Positions 33,206-44,960 are shown, numbered from the stretch's first letter. The stretch: DNA of 64,000 nt from Spinacia oleracea (GCF_020520425.1 NC_079491.1:2604001-2668000); one strand, 5' to 3'. Program-made: numbers and translations. Notes: generated by a model not told the origin, from the letters alone.

Positions 33206-33639
33206 TTGTATCTGTAACCTCTTATATTTTTTTTTGAAGGAAAGCCCTAGATAACCTCTTATATTAATCTATCGAAAATTTGTAATACGTACAAACTGAT
33301 GACCTCGGAAAGCCTCACTAATCCAGTCATAGATGAGAAAGGTGCTTGTTACAAAATTACAATGTTATGCACCTAGCTAGCAAGCATCCATAAACGTTTT
33401 CTAGTTCCTTAAATCCAGTTTTGGTCGAAAATATAATAACATGCTTGAGTAATAAAGGATGATGGGATATACACTCCCTTGACTAGAAGTTTTGAGAAGC
33501 AGCTCCCCCCGACTAATTGTCATTTACAGAAACATGTAAACCATTAAAACTCACAGTACAATTGTTATCTTTAGCCAATTTTTGCACCATTAATAAATTA
33601 AATTATAATATATGTATTCAACAAATTCAAATAACCAAA
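33206..33639. other. Sequence duplicated at 36790-36923
   Basis: The segment AAACGTTTTCTAGTTCCTTA with its surroundings recurs near 36880, marking the left side of a duplicated block that also carries the degenerate minisatellite. No gene. Confidence 0.45.
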
Positions 33640-34290
33640 TTGTTCATATCAGAATCGATATGTCTAGATTATCTACAAATTAGAACCAATATGTCCAGAT
33701 TATCTACAAATTAGAACCAATATGATATGTCCAGATCTTGTACTTATCAAAACTTATTTGTTCAGCTCATGTTCATATCTAAACCAATTTGTTTAGATCA
33801 AAATAAATCTATATATCCAGATCAGAACTGATTTATCTAATGTCCAAATGAGAACTAGTTTGTCCAAACCATGCCCAGGTCATAATTAATTTGTTTGATC
33901 TTGTCTAGATCAGACGCGATCTATCCAGACCATATCCATTTAAGAACTAATATTTACAGATCGGAATTAATCTATATATACAAATCATGTACGTCCAAAT
34001 CAAAACTAATATGTCCAGATTAGAACGGGTCTATTCAGATCTTGTACGTTCATATGAGAACCAATATGTCCAGATCATGTACAGCAAAACCGATATGGTC
34101 AGATGATTTCCAAAGCTTCACATATCATTTCCACATCAGAACCGATATGTTCAGACCATGTCCAAATCAAAACTGATATGTTCAAATCATGTCAACATCA
34201 ATCCATTATGTCTAGATTAGAACCAATATGTCCAGATCAGTACATCAGAATCGATCTGTTCAGATGATTTCCAAAGCTGCCTACGTATAT
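33640..34290. repeat. Degenerate TGTCCAGATCAGAACCAATA-type minisatellite, block 1
   Basis: About 650 bp of divergent units of roughly 20-40 bp built from (T)GTCCAGATC, ATGTCCA and AGAACCAATATG words. No coding frame. A related block is at 37430-38000. Confidence 0.7.
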
Positions 34291-34479
34291 ATTTGTTGAT
34301 GTTTCATTATTCTTTTTTAGAGTACGTATTAAGTAGGTGTCATGAGTTTTCTCACAAGAACGTTAGTGGAATGGAAGGGAGAAATCGATATAGTACGTAA
34401 ACAATGGAAACAAACATTATCATTGATGTTATATATGGATCATCATGATCACTACCTAGTGGTAGTACATAAGTACATA

Positions 34480-34730
34480 CTTCCTCCGTTTAAAAAAGAT
34501 CTTTACACTTATTATTTGCACGGACTCCGGTGCAATTTTTGACCGTTAATATATCCAATTTTGTAGGAAAAAAATTATAAAAATTTAATATTCTCAAAAT
34601 GAATAACGAGACCAATCTAACAAAATCTTACATGTAACATTTTGATGTATATAATAGTGGGAATTTACGGTCAAAGTTTTCATACTTTAGACACATTTTT
34701 CAAAGCGTAAAGAACTTTCTGAAACGGAGG
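34480..34730. mobile_element. Stowaway-like MITE in 3' flank of inhibitor 9
   Basis: CTTCCTCCGTTTAAAAAAGAT and an inverted TTTCTGAAACGGAGG, flanked by TA. Confidence 0.75.
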
Positions 34731-34831
34731 TAGTAGTACATAACTACATAGGCAGTTCAAGATCGAGTAGTGCACATTTCATTTACTACAATATGATATT
34801 AAGTAGTGCACATCACATAACATGTTTTAAC

Positions 34832-35188
34832 TTATCCAATGGAGGGAGTATGGACCACCTTTTTACAGGAATCAACAAAAATAAAAACACGGTCACACCT
34901 AAAGTCAAAAATTGTTAGGCTACCCTCTGGTACGACGACAGTCAGCTTCACGAAACAGTTTTCGGATTTGATTATTTCTGCTGCCTCTTCCCCATCTTTT
35001 CCAACTAGTTCCGGCCATGATTTCTTCCCTATAACCAAAATTTTCACAATATTGTATATCAACAATTAATTAGTAGTATGCCCAAACCCTGCTCGAATTC
35101 AGATTAATCGAAGTTGCAAATTATATTGATTATAATTAGTGTCATAATTACCTTGGCAGCCAGGCATCTTTTCTTGACAGGATGACAT
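34832..35188 (-). CDS. Potato type I proteinase inhibitor 9 (group B, P1 Phe)
   Basis: Exon 1 is 35152-35188 and exon 2 is 34832-35028, with a 123-bp intron; 77 residues. The N-terminus is MSSCQEKMPGCQGKKSWPELVG. The loop GSLTIF|DFRCDRV places Phe at P1, predicting chymotrypsin-like targets, with P2 Ile instead of the usual Thr. The C-terminus VDSCKKVVHTPSIG differs from its sisters (DACGKVVQTP). Five cysteines are present. The upstream TATA box and G-box are both kept, and all codons and splice sites are intact. Confidence 0.92.
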
Positions 35189-35270
35189 CTTTCTGTTTCT
35201 GTAGTATGGAGTTTAAATGTTTACTTAACAATGAGATCGAATTTAGGATAAGTGAGACATTGTAAGCGAG

Positions 35271-35428
35271 TTTATATAGACAATTTAGGATATTGTTGTA
35301 GATTCTATCAAGTGGAATAAGGTTCTTCCTCCTCACTTCTTTGATCTAAGTGGGAAGCAAAAGATATATTCTTATACGTAGTCAAAGTTATTCGTATATT
35401 GTCACATATAATAAAATATATACACGTG
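35271..35428 (-). promoter_or_regulatory. Promoter elements of inhibitor 9: TATA box and CACGTG G-box
   Basis: TATATAAA at 35271-35278 (about 83 bp from the ATG) and CACGTG at 35423-35428 within ATACACGTGAGG. G-boxes are bound by bHLH/MYC2 and bZIP factors; jasmonate control is inferred. Confidence 0.6.
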
Positions 35429-35469
35429 AGGGAAAATTAGAAAAACAAACCATAAACTATATTGTCATT

Positions 35470-35990
35470 TTTTATTTTTTTATTTTTGAAAGGAAAATTA
35501 ATTCATTAATAAAGAGTCATACGACAACTACGGTCGTTGACTGATTCTTGCACTGTAGAACGTCTCTCGTATATAACGCTGGAACGTGCAGCCTTTTCAG
35601 AGAGAGGGTATAACGATTTGTTGTAGCCGCGAGGATGATTTGCACTTGATTCAACTGAATGTAGTCGAAAAATTGATATCTTTTGCGATCCCGCATAAAA
35701 CTTTACCAACGAACCAATTATACATAAACCAACTGAACGACAAACCAAACATACTAATACTCACTCCACCATAGGGAGACTAACGAATAAGGACGAACTC
35801 CGCCCATATGGTGAAAACTTATTGAATTTAAGAGAAAATAACTGAATTAAATGAAGGAAAAGGGTCAAAAATAGTCTAATTTCCGAAGAAATTAGACAAT
35901 TTTCGGCCTACGGCGACTAAGAAAATAAACCCTAGAAAATAAGAGAGGGAGAGAGGATGGGAGAGCCGAGAGAACTATACTATATTGTCA
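35470..35990. repeat. Dispersed repeat, copy 1 of 2
   Basis: It begins in a T-rich tract followed by AATTCATTAATAAAGAG and is collinear with 40490-41020, with words such as CCTTTTTCAGAGA and ACGATATATTGTA-like blocks. It may be a retroelement 3' end in reverse orientation. No convincing protein was seen. Confidence 0.45.
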
Positions 35991-36172
35991 TTTGATTTAG
36001 GCTAGACGAACCGAATTTCCTTATGAATTTGTAGATAATTAGATATGTATAGTTCAACTCTCAGCTTGTTCATTGAACAACAAAAATGCGATGGAATAGA
36101 CTATTTTTTTTGTTTGATTGAGAAGTTGATCGCCAAGTAATCGACAAGTTTTTCGATCTTGATATGAATATA

Positions 36173-36790
36173 CTTCCTCTATTTTTTAATAATTGCACCA
36201 TCTTGGTTTTAGCACGTACTATTCCCATATTCTTATATAGTTATTTTTGTGATTTATATGTAAGGAAAAATATATTCACGTGGGATCTTGTTAGATTCGT
36301 CTCAAAATATACTTTCAAATTATCAAACTTTTATAATTTTTTAAAATTTATAATGAGAGATATTAGTGGTTAAAATAGTGCTAAAGGTCAATAATTGTTG
36401 ATTAACGACATGATTTTCCGTGGTGAACCCGTCATAAAAGGGGGTCGTCGTTAATGGAAAATCTCGTCGTTAACCCGTCGTAAAAGACATTTGCGACGGT
36501 TGTTCCCGTCTTTGTTGGGTACGTTGTTATCCCCGTCGTAAAAGCCCTTTTACGACGGGATTTTTACCCGTCGTTATTAGGTTGTCGTAAAAGATACAAA
36601 TTTTTGTAGTGTTTCAAACGTTTAAAAATTATAAAAAGTTGATATTTAAAAAATATTTATTAAGACGAATCTAATAAGACTCCACACGACTATATTTTTT
36701 CTAATGTGTAAATCAAAAAATGAAGTCAAAAGAGCTTGTATGAATAGTGTCAAAAACTCAATTGTGTTATATAAATAAGAATGAAGGAAG
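36173..36790. mobile_element. Stowaway-like MITE interrupted by a CACTA-like MITE
   Basis: CTTCCTCTATTTTTTAATAA at the left and AGAATGAAGGAAG at the right, flanked by TA. The body resumes after the nested 36379-36611 element. Confidence 0.65.
36379..36611. mobile_element. CACTA-like MITE copy e, reverse orientation, truncated
   Basis: It ends ACAAATTTTTGTAGTG. The other terminus is missing about 40 bp, and the sequence starts inside at GCTAAAGGTCAATAAT. Nested in the Stowaway-like MITE. Confidence 0.65.
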
Positions 36791-36923
36791 TATTTGTTTT
36801 ACATTGAGCATCACTAATCCAGTAAAACCTACGTAGTAGTTCTCATTTTAAAAAAAAAAACATAGTTAACAAGCATCAACAAACGTTTTCTAGTTCCTTA
36901 AATCCAGTTTGTTTCGAAATCTA

Positions 36924-37326
36924 TCTATACTATATATTAAAAGGCGTTTCTAACAAAGTATATATGACACGTGGAACTCTATGACACGTTATCAATTGAG
37001 CAAGGAATATGCATACAAAAATTTCACATGGCAAGGCTAGAATACAAGACCACCAAGATGTAAGGTAGAAATCTTACCATCTTAGCCAACTACTTGATAT
37101 GATTTTTACTCCAAATAAATACATATAACTTGAAATAATGAATGTTTATTACGAGTACTATGTAATAACTCTTGCAACTATTTTATACTTTCACTAGATC
37201 GTGATGGAAAAAACATTTTAGTTGGATACCAAATAAATTTTAAGGCAAAGTAACAATTATTCATACTAAAATCAAATTATATTATTTTAAGTAGAAATCC
37301 GAGGCATCGCCCGGAAAATACACTAG
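36924..37326. mobile_element. Non-autonomous Helitron, 403 bp
   Basis: Starts TCTATACTATATATTAAAAG after A and ends CACTAG before T. The 3' CCGAGGCATCGCCCGG can form the short hairpin typical of Helitron ends. There is no target duplication. It lies between the two halves of the block duplicated from 33300-34300. Confidence 0.7.
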
Positions 37327-37429
37327 TTAAATATTATTACCTGCTTCCATGGGTCATTAGGAGAATAGGAGGTACTTCAACAACATACTCAAATTCGATT
37401 CACATAACCAATTTGTTCATATAAGAATC

Positions 37430-38000
37430 GATACGTCTAGAATTTTTAGACATATATACACGTTCTTAACAAAACTTATTTATTCAACTCATGTTCATAT
37501 TTGAACCAATATGTTTAGATCAAACGAATCTATCCAGATCATAATTGATTTATCTAGATCATGTTCAAATGACCGAGAACCAATTTGTCCAGATTATAAT
37601 TAATTTGTTTCAATCTTGTCTAGATCAGAAGCGATTTATCTAAAAAAAACAACAAGTATAGATCAGTACCGATCTATCCAGATCATGTATGTCCAAATCA
37701 AAACTAATATGTCTAGATTATAGCCGATCTATTCAGATCATGTACGTACGCCCATAACATAATCAATATGTCCAGATCATCTATAGCATAATCAATCTAC
37801 TCGAGTGATTTCCATATCTACTTAGACCATTTTCAGATCTGAACCGATTTATTCAAATTATGTCCAGATCAAAACCGATATTTACAAATCATGTCCACAT
37901 CAAACCAATATGTCCATATTAGAACTAATTTGTCCAGTTCATGTCAATATCATGACCCATATTTCTAGATCATAATATATATGTCCAGATCACGTTAAAT
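37430..38000. repeat. Degenerate TGTCCAGATC-type minisatellite, block 2
   Basis: It is built of the same GTCCAGATCATGT / AACCAATATG words as 33640-34290 but strongly diverged. It belongs to the same duplicated segment. Confidence 0.65.
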
Positions 38001-38149
38001 CATAACAAAATGTGCGTAGAACATGCATTAAAGAGCGTATGGAGCGCAATGGAGGTCGAACTTCTCGCTAGCTAGACTCAAATATAGGTAAATTTTCGGT
38101 CATTTGTCCATTTTGTTCATTAATATCAATATTAACAATATTTTATGTG

Positions 38150-38733
38150 AATATATGTTTAATTTTTTGAATGTAAGTATTTAATATTCCCTCTGATAAA
38201 GTATATTAAAATTTTACACTTCAATCGTCCGTTCGTGTTACTGCCGTTACGATTGCGGGGGAGTGTTAGAGTTATGATATATCTAGGGTCACTATAAGAA
38301 ATTGTACTATTAACGACGGGAAATCCCGTCACGAAAGGCCCATAATCGTTGAATAACGACGGGATTTCATGTCGCGAACCCGTCATAAAAGGGGGCCGTC
38401 GTTAATAGAAATCCCGTCGTAAATCCGTCGTAAACCCGTCGTAAAAGACATTTGCGACGGTTATTCCCGTCATTTTTGGTTGTAAGCCCCGTCGCAAAAG
38501 GCTTTTGCGACGGGATTTTTGACCCGTCGTAATTAGGTTGTCGTTAAAGATACAAATTCTTGTAGTGGGTTCTAGTATGTTTAGGAAACTAGAGTTGTGT
38601 TAGTTTAGGAATCTAATAGAATCATATACCTAACAGAGTTATGTTATGGTTCCTATATAAACCAATGATGTAATTAACCATAACCAGTTCAGTTATATTA
38701 TCGTCAATCAATATTATTCCCTTTAGTTTAACA
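38150..38733. mobile_element. LTR retrotransposon fossil (Ty1/copia-like), 3' LTR plus a short internal part
   Basis: The LTR runs 38264-38733 (TGTTAGAG...TTTAACA) and has a TATATAAACC promoter motif. It is preceded by a purine-rich stretch GCGGGGGAG at about 38255-38263, as at the end of the internal region. A CACTA-like MITE is inserted in it. The rest of the element is absent. Clearly broken and older than the MITE. Confidence 0.6.
38290..38567. mobile_element. CACTA-like MITE copy f, reverse orientation
   Basis: Termini CACTATAAGAAATTGTAC and GATACAAATTCTTGTAGTG with GGT on both sides (38287-38289, 38568-38570). Complete and nested in the LTR. Confidence 0.8.
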
Positions 38734-39059
38734 CCCTCCGTTCCTTTTTATTTTTTACGTTTGGTGTTATGCACGTGATTTAACAAATAGTTAATGAGAA
38801 CCTTAGTAGAACCAAAGGGCAAAATCGATGTAGAACATAAACAATAGAATTGAAACAAGCATTATTATAGATGTTATGGATCATCATGATTACTACCTAG
38901 TAGTAGTACATAAATACATAGAACATAACTACATACTGCCTTAGTAGTAAACTAGACAGTTCAAGGGCAGCAACTAATAATGTGCACATTTTATTTACTA
39001 GAGTACAATCGATATTAAGTAGTGCACGTTTTTGTAGGTTGCCCATAACAGGTTTTAGC

Positions 39060-39576
39060 TTATCCAATTATGGGAGTTTCGACCACTAGTCCACAGGCAT
39101 CAACAAAAACCCGAACACGGTCATACCTTAAGTCTAGAGTAACGGGACTACCCTCTGGAAGGACGATGACGTTCTTCACGGCACAGTTTTCGGATTTGAT
39201 TATTCATGCTGCCTCCTTCCCATCTTTCCCAACTAGTTCTGGCCATGATTGCTTCGTTGTTTGCAAAGTTTTCACAACATATGAAGATTAATTGAAATTG
39301 AATTACCCTTAAAGATCGGTACACTACGGGTGCGCGTGTTCTATTCACTTTGTTTTCACATTTTTTCGGAACTTACCATGAACTTAATTATATTAACTTA
39401 TTAGAATTTATCAAAACTTATTTTATTCATAAATTGTATTTGACTTATCCTTTTTTTGTGAACTTATCTGAACTGATTTTTCCTTAGATAATTGAAATAA
39501 GGTGAATAGAACAGAGTCTGCGTATATAGAGATTAAACTATTGCTAACTAGAGTAGTAATTACCATGGCCAGACAT
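39060..39576 (-). pseudogene. Potato type I inhibitor 10, broken (group B)
   Basis: Exon 2 (39060-39256) reads SWPELVGKDGKEAA, then an in-frame TGA, then IIKSENC to ETPIIG, with P1 Leu in GSPVTL|DLRYDRV. The acceptor AG is lost (CAACGAAG where sisters have TAGGGAAG). Exon 1 (39564-39576) is shortened to MSGH. The promoter retains the TATA box at 39679-39686, but the G-box reads CACGCG at 39785-39790. It is a fresh-looking pseudogene with few breaks, close in sequence to copies 11 and 13. Confidence 0.88.
39334..39519. mobile_element. MITE of the CTCTGTTCTATT family, diverged
   Basis: GTGTTCTATTCAC at the left and GTGAATAGAACAGAG at the right, in the intron of pseudogene 10. Related to the copies in the introns of inhibitors 7 and 8. 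Confidence 0.55.
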
Positions 39577-39825
39577 CTTATCTTTTCTCTTTCTGTAGTT
39601 TGGAGTTTAACAATGGAAACTACGTTACATACGTTTGATTTGGTAATTCCTGGTGCTAAGTGAGAGATTGTTAGCAAGTTTATATAGATTAAAGACTATT
39701 AGGATAGTGGTATAGATTCTATCAAGAGGAATAAACTAAGCTTGAGACTTAAGTTATTCGTATATATCACATTAAAATAAAATACACGCGAGGAAATTGA
39801 GAAAAATAAACCATAAGGTACGACT

Positions 39826-40350
39826 ATGTTCGGTTCGACTTTTTATTTTGACTTATTTCATTAAAAATAAGTTGAGATAAGTTCGGTTAGAGCAATTTCA
39901 ATTCATCGGCAAACTAATTTGACAATTAACTAGTTATGCCATATAAGATTTTAAGCTATTTTATTTTCTAGCTAATTTGTGATCCATGTCTAGCAATTAC
40001 GAAATAGCTTGTTATTTAAATTGGACACACTTGTCAATTAATTATATGACAACTTTTGGAAGTTAGTTATCAAGCAAATTAGTTTGTTTAAGTTGATTTG
40101 TTTGGCCAAGCTAATTTACTATTTTCACTCCAATAGTCTAGCTATTAGCTTTAAACTTTTATAAATTTAAAAATAGTCTCTAGCTACAACCATTGGAGTT
40201 GTTCTTAAGTTTAGTTATGTTCAGATAAGTTTAGTTAAGTCCAGTTAAATTTAGTTAAGTTCACATAAGTTCACCTTATTTTCATTTATTTCCGGAAAAA
40301 TAAGTTCAGTTAATTAAGTTCAGATAAGTAAAGGTAAGTTAAGATAAGTT
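39826..40350. mobile_element. MITE of the GTTCGGTTCGACTT family split by a Tourist-like MITE
   Basis: AAATAAGTTGAGATAAGTTC-like words occur on both sides of the inserted 39890-40204 element, and many AAGTTCAGATAAG repeats occur on the right side. Confidence 0.45.
39890..40204. mobile_element. Tourist-like (PIF/Harbinger) MITE
   Basis: Imperfect inverted ends GAGCAATTTCAATT and CCATTGGAGTTGTTC with a TTA duplication on both sides (39887-39889, 40205-40207). Confidence 0.7.
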
Positions 40351-40489
40351 TTTTTTTTTTTGGTTATTGATTAATTTTTTCTTTGGGGCATTATCTTTTA
40401 ACATATCCATGATCCTAAATTAGATATATATCAAATATGGTAAGATTTCAAAAAAAAAACATTGGAGGAAATTAAATATGGTACTCGGT

Positions 40490-41020
40490 AAGATTTATCT
40501 TAAATTTTTTTATTCTTTTTAAAGTAAAATTAATTCATTAATAAAGAGCCATACGATATTCATAAGACAGATATGTATCTAACAAATATACATAACAAAT
40601 TGAATCAAATAAAAGTTTTCTTCGTCAAAACTGTGATCGTTAACTAAATCTTGCATTGCATAACCTCTCATATACGTAACGTTACATTGGAATATGCAAC
40701 CTTTTTCAGAGAAGGGTCTAACGATATATTGTACCGCGATGATGATGTCCATGGCCACTTTATTCATCTGAGTGTACTCAAAAAGTAACATATGTTGCAA
40801 TCCCGTTTAAATTTCATCAACAAACCAATTCCAGCTAGATAAATCCAATAAGAAGCTAGGAACGAGAAACCAAATATACTAAAACTAACTCCATTACAGG
40901 GTGAGTAGCAACTAATGGATTTTCTCTCTCTCCCTCCTCCCCCTCTCTCAAACCCTAGCCTTCCATCAACGGATTCTAAAGGGGCTTCCGATCCATCGGT
41001 TTATACCGGCCGGTGCAAAA
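40490..41020. repeat. Dispersed repeat, copy 2 of 2
   Basis: Collinear with 35470-35990, starting at AATTCATTAATAAAGAG. It lies at the same relative place, upstream of an inhibitor (10 here, 9 there), so it may have spread with the array duplication. Confidence 0.45.
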
Positions 41021-41466
41021 CCCATTACATTTTTGTGTTTATTTTGCTTGCATTGCTTTTTGTTTTTTAGATATATAATAATGATTCATTCCCGTACGTA
41101 CGAGGAACATATAACATTTCTCCCTTGAAAATTATAGACAGGAATTCCTCTCGTTGCGAGAAACTTTTCTTTTTGTTTTCTAACATTCAGGAATCAGGAT
41201 CGCATATCTAAAGGACAAACGTAAACTTTGTTCTTTGGTAAAAATTTGTATGAGATCACAACGAGTTTCAATTCCACGTACGCGCGAACACGTTCAAATG
41301 GAAATCATCCTCACTATTGTACGTATATGAGAACGTATTTAGTGGAATGGAAGGGCGAAATCGATGTACGGAGTAGCACGTAAACAATAGAATTGAAACA
41401 AACATTATCATTGATGTTATGGATCATCATGCATGATCACTACCTAGTGGTAGTACATAACTACTA

Positions 41467-41731
41467 CCTCCGTTCCTAAAAGTTCTTTACGCTTTCCGTT
41501 TTAGTCCGTTCCTGAAAGTTCTTTACGCTCCTACTTTATTCCATTTTTACTCCTATTTGGCCCACCATAAATTACCCACTCACAATACTTTAATATTAGT
41601 TTCCACCCACTCACATTGTTGGACAATTTATAGCCACTCATTTTTCATTTGTTACCCCACCATCACATGTTCACCAAAATTCCTTAATTACCGTGCAAAT
41701 AGTAACCGTAAAGATCATTTAGGAACGGAGG
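41467..41731. mobile_element. Stowaway-like MITE in 3' flank of inhibitor 11
   Basis: CCTCCGTTCCTAAAAGTTC and an inverted TTTAGGAACGGAGG, flanked by TA. Reverse copy at 21237-21500. Confidence 0.78.
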
Positions 41732-41878
41732 TAGTACATAGTACATACTGAGTGCTACCTAGCTAGTAGGCTAGGCAGTTCAAGAGCAACAACTATTAAC
41801 GTGCACATTTTATTTACTATAATATGATATTAAGTAGTGCACATTTATGTAGGTTGCCCATAGCATGTTTAATTTAGC

Positions 41879-42222
41879 TTAAGTAATGACGGGAGTTTTG
41901 ACCACCTTTCCACATGAATCAACAAAAACCCTAACACGGTCACACCTGAAGTCTGCAGTAACTATACTACCCTCTGGTAGGACGGGAGTCTGCTTCACGA
42001 AACAGTTTTCGGATTTGATTATTTCTGCTGCCTCATTCCCATCTTTTCCAACTAGTTCTGGCCATGATTTCTTCCCTGAATTCAAAATTTTCACAATTTT
42101 GTAAGTCAACAATAGTATACTAAACCCTGCTCGAATTTAGATTAATCGGAATCGCAAAGTATATATTGTTAATTAGAGTAGTAATTACCTTGGCAGGACA
42201 TGTTTGCTTGGCAGGATGACAT
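41879..42222 (-). CDS. Potato type I proteinase inhibitor 11 (group B, P1 Ala)
   Basis: Exon 1 is 42189-42222 and exon 2 is 41879-42075, with a 113-bp intron; 76 residues. The N-terminus MSSCQANMSCQGKKSWPELVG is one residue shorter than in most sisters. The loop GSIVTA|DFRCDRV has Ala at P1, predicting elastase-like targets. SENCFVKQTPVLPEGS matches copies 13 and 15. It ends VKTPVIT. TATA box and G-box are kept. Intact frame and splice sites (acceptor TTCAG). Confidence 0.92.
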
Positions 42223-42319
42223 CTTTCTGTTTCTGTAGTATGGAGTTTAAATCAACAATGAGAAGTACGTACGTTTTCTTTGGCAAATTCGTGGTGCTAA
42301 ATGAGACATTGTAAGCGAG

Positions 42320-42510
42320 TTTATATAGACTATTTAGGATATTATTGTAGATTCTATCAAGAGGAATATAAATAAGGCCAGCTTGAGACTTAAGCCTGTT
42401 TTTGAAGGTTCTTCGATCATCTTCACTTCTTTAATCTAAGTGGGAAACAAAACATATATATATTCTAGTAAAAGTTATTCGTACGTATCACATTAAATAA
42501 AATACACGTG
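42320..42510 (-). promoter_or_regulatory. Promoter elements of inhibitor 11: TATA box and G-box
   Basis: TATATAAA at 42320-42327, 98 bp from the ATG. CACGTG at 42505-42510. Confidence 0.6.
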
Positions 42511-42673
42511 AGGAAATGAGAAGAATAAACCATACTTGTCAATTTGTCATTTGAATTAGGATAGAGTTTCTTTTGAATTTGTAAATGGTTCAACTCTCCT
42601 AAACGCATGCAATGGGATACACTAACTTTTTTGTTTGATTGGTAAGAAACATAACCTAGCTTATTGAATCAAC

Positions 42674-42941
42674 CACTACAAAAAATTGTATCTTTTATGA
42701 CAACCTAATAACGACGGGTAAAAATCCTGTCGTAATAGGACTTTTGCGACGGGGATAACAGCCCACAAAGACGGGAACAACCGTCGCAAATATCTTTTAC
42801 GACAGGTTAACGACGGGATTTTCCATTAAAGACGGCCCCCTTTTATGACGGGTTCGCAACGGAAAATCCCGTCGTTAATCAACAATTATTGGCCTTTAGT
42901 GACGGGATTTCCCGTCGTTAATAGTACAATTTCTTGTAGTA
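42674..42941. mobile_element. CACTA-like MITE copy g
   Basis: CACTACAAAAAATTGTATC to TACAATTTCTTGTAGT, with AAC on both sides; last base altered. The flanks (TTGATTGGTAAGAAA... and TTTGAAAGCAGAGAATGG) match those of copy h at 47302, so this is one insertion duplicated with the array. Confidence 0.75.
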
Positions 42942-43696
42942 AACCCAATGTTTGAAAGCAGAGAATGGTAAGGAAATCACCACTCTCAAGCATGAAGCAG
43001 TTGATGGGTCTCCGAGTTTCACAGGCTACCAATGAGTGGCAGTGTCAGATTCTTTTCCTAAGGGTTCAAAACTTTTAGATACATATAATAAATTAATCCA
43101 AAAACTATTTTATAACTATATTCGGTGGTACACATGTGTTATTATAATAACATTAAAATATTACAATTAAACCTCCACGAGTTTTCATATTTTGAAAACA
43201 TATTACATCATCATCCTTTAAAAAATAAAACTGACTATTCATGATTATCACAATTTTAGGTAAAACTAACTCGAGGTTTTTATTGTACATCAAGTTCCGC
43301 TAAATTTTAAGGGAAAGGTTTAAACATATTGATTCCAAACTAATTTGGCCGTATGTTATGAGTTACCATCCCCATGACTGTATAACGATCTCACTATGGC
43401 TATTTTATACGTACTCCAATCTGTATTTGTTTTATGGATGATTAGAATTACTAAATCAAAAGGTCTTGTATGCACTAAAACTACTAGAGAAGGGTACAAT
43501 TAGAAAAGGGCAGTAAAACCACTAGAGAGGGTATCCAAATCTTTAACCAAAAGTCCAAAAACATTTGGCATGTGATACATGCAATATTACTAGCCAGTGG
43601 AGCACCAAGCCATGGAAGCCATTCATTTATTAACCCTACCATAAAAATGAAGAGGGCGTCAAAATCGCAGTCAGACATGTATTATGAAATACATGT

Positions 43697-44122
43697 TGTT
43701 TGGGCTCCCAATTGATTCTCAATTGGGCCACTAAGTCCAAAGCCCAATGGCTTTAAACAAACAGCATCAAACCCACCAATGGCTAGTCAGCCATCCATCA
43801 AGGCCCAAGGCCCAAAAGCAATAAATGACCTATGGGCATTTATTATGCAAACACTATAAATAGGCCGCCAAGGCTCACACCTCAAGGTACGTCCAATTTA
43901 CCACCTTAAGACTACTCTTCTAGAGAACTTCTCTCTAGAATCCGAGCATCATTCTTACTTAAGCATCGGAGGGGCTTTCCTCGGAAACACCCCCGAGGCT
44001 AGTGACTTTGCTCTTGTGCAGGTGAATTCGGACTCCACTCATTCAAACAAGCAAGATCTTCAACACATACAAAAGGGCCTTCATTCGAGGCCCATTGTTT
44101 CCATCTTTACAACACCGGAACA
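43697..44122. mobile_element. Solo LTR of an LTR retrotransposon
   Basis: A 426-bp TGTTTGGG...CCGGAACA unit is flanked by a perfect 5-bp duplication CATGT (43692-43696, 44123-44127). It contains ACTATAAATAGGCC as a promoter-like TATA region. No internal region remains, so it is a broken fossil reduced by LTR-LTR recombination. The intact duplication suggests it is not very old. The family (copia or gypsy) cannot be told from the LTR alone. Confidence 0.75.
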
Positions 44123-44640
44123 CATGTCATGGGTTTGTTTGTAATTTCTCAGCCATTTTGAAATTGTTGACTAGTCAATCCCGTTTGCCAACTTGGATCC
44201 CATATAGAAAAATTGAGTACCAATTTTGTAATATGAATACCATTTAAAAATATTTAGCACCATTTTTGTGATATTAATATCACTTTATAAAATTTAGTAT
44301 AAAACGAGTACCATTTAAGGAAAATGAATTTCATTTAAAAAATGTTTAGTACCATTTTTGTAATACCAATACCATTTTTGTAATACCAATACCAACTCAG
44401 CAATGCCAAATCACCACCCCGTTTTACAAATTTACAATTCCGTTATACATTTCCCCCCAAAATATTTAACATTTACATTTACCTTTTTATTTGGGGTTGG
44501 CATGTTTTTGCAAATACATGCCAGGCATGTATTTGGACTTCCTCAAAAATGAAAGGTACAATTCAACAAAACAATTAAATGTATTTTGTTTAATTTGTCT
44601 TTTTTTTGGCTAGGTTCATTCTTTTTTTAATGCAGAAATA
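44123..44640. other. Spacer with GTACCATT-rich sequence
   Basis: Repeated ACCATTTTTGTAATA words at 44230-44400. No gene. Confidence 0.35.
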
Positions 44641-44960
44641 GGAAATATATTATAGGAGGTAACTAAGATCTTATAGTGCAACATAAGAGTTTTACAATTA
44701 AACCAAAAGCAGCCCATAGTCGAACTCAAAAACCCGTAATCAAGGCTATGGCTGAGAATTAGACGTGCATAGAGTTTTGAAATTACAACACAGCTATTAG
44801 AAAGACAGCAATATCCAAAAGAAGCTAATGCCAAGTTAGTAATATAAACATTAACCATCCGCCAGGCAGCTTGAAGCCAAACAAACTAAAAAATGAAAGG
44901 TACAATTCAACAAAACAATTAAATGTATTTTGTTTTTTCCTTTTTTTGGCTAGGTTCATT
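44540..44960. repeat. Insertion bracketed by a long direct repeat
   Basis: AATGAAAGGTACAATTCAAC and the next roughly 60 bp (through GGCTAGGTTCATTC) occur at both 44545-44625 and 44891-44965. The 250-bp segment between contains an 80-codon minus-strand ORF without recognisable homology and resembles a retroelement 3' part. Confidence 0.55.

Noticed and set aside
35506-35774. 80- and 62-codon ORFs on opposite strands
   Set aside because: They lie in a dispersed repeat that recurs at 40490-41020, where the frames are not conserved.
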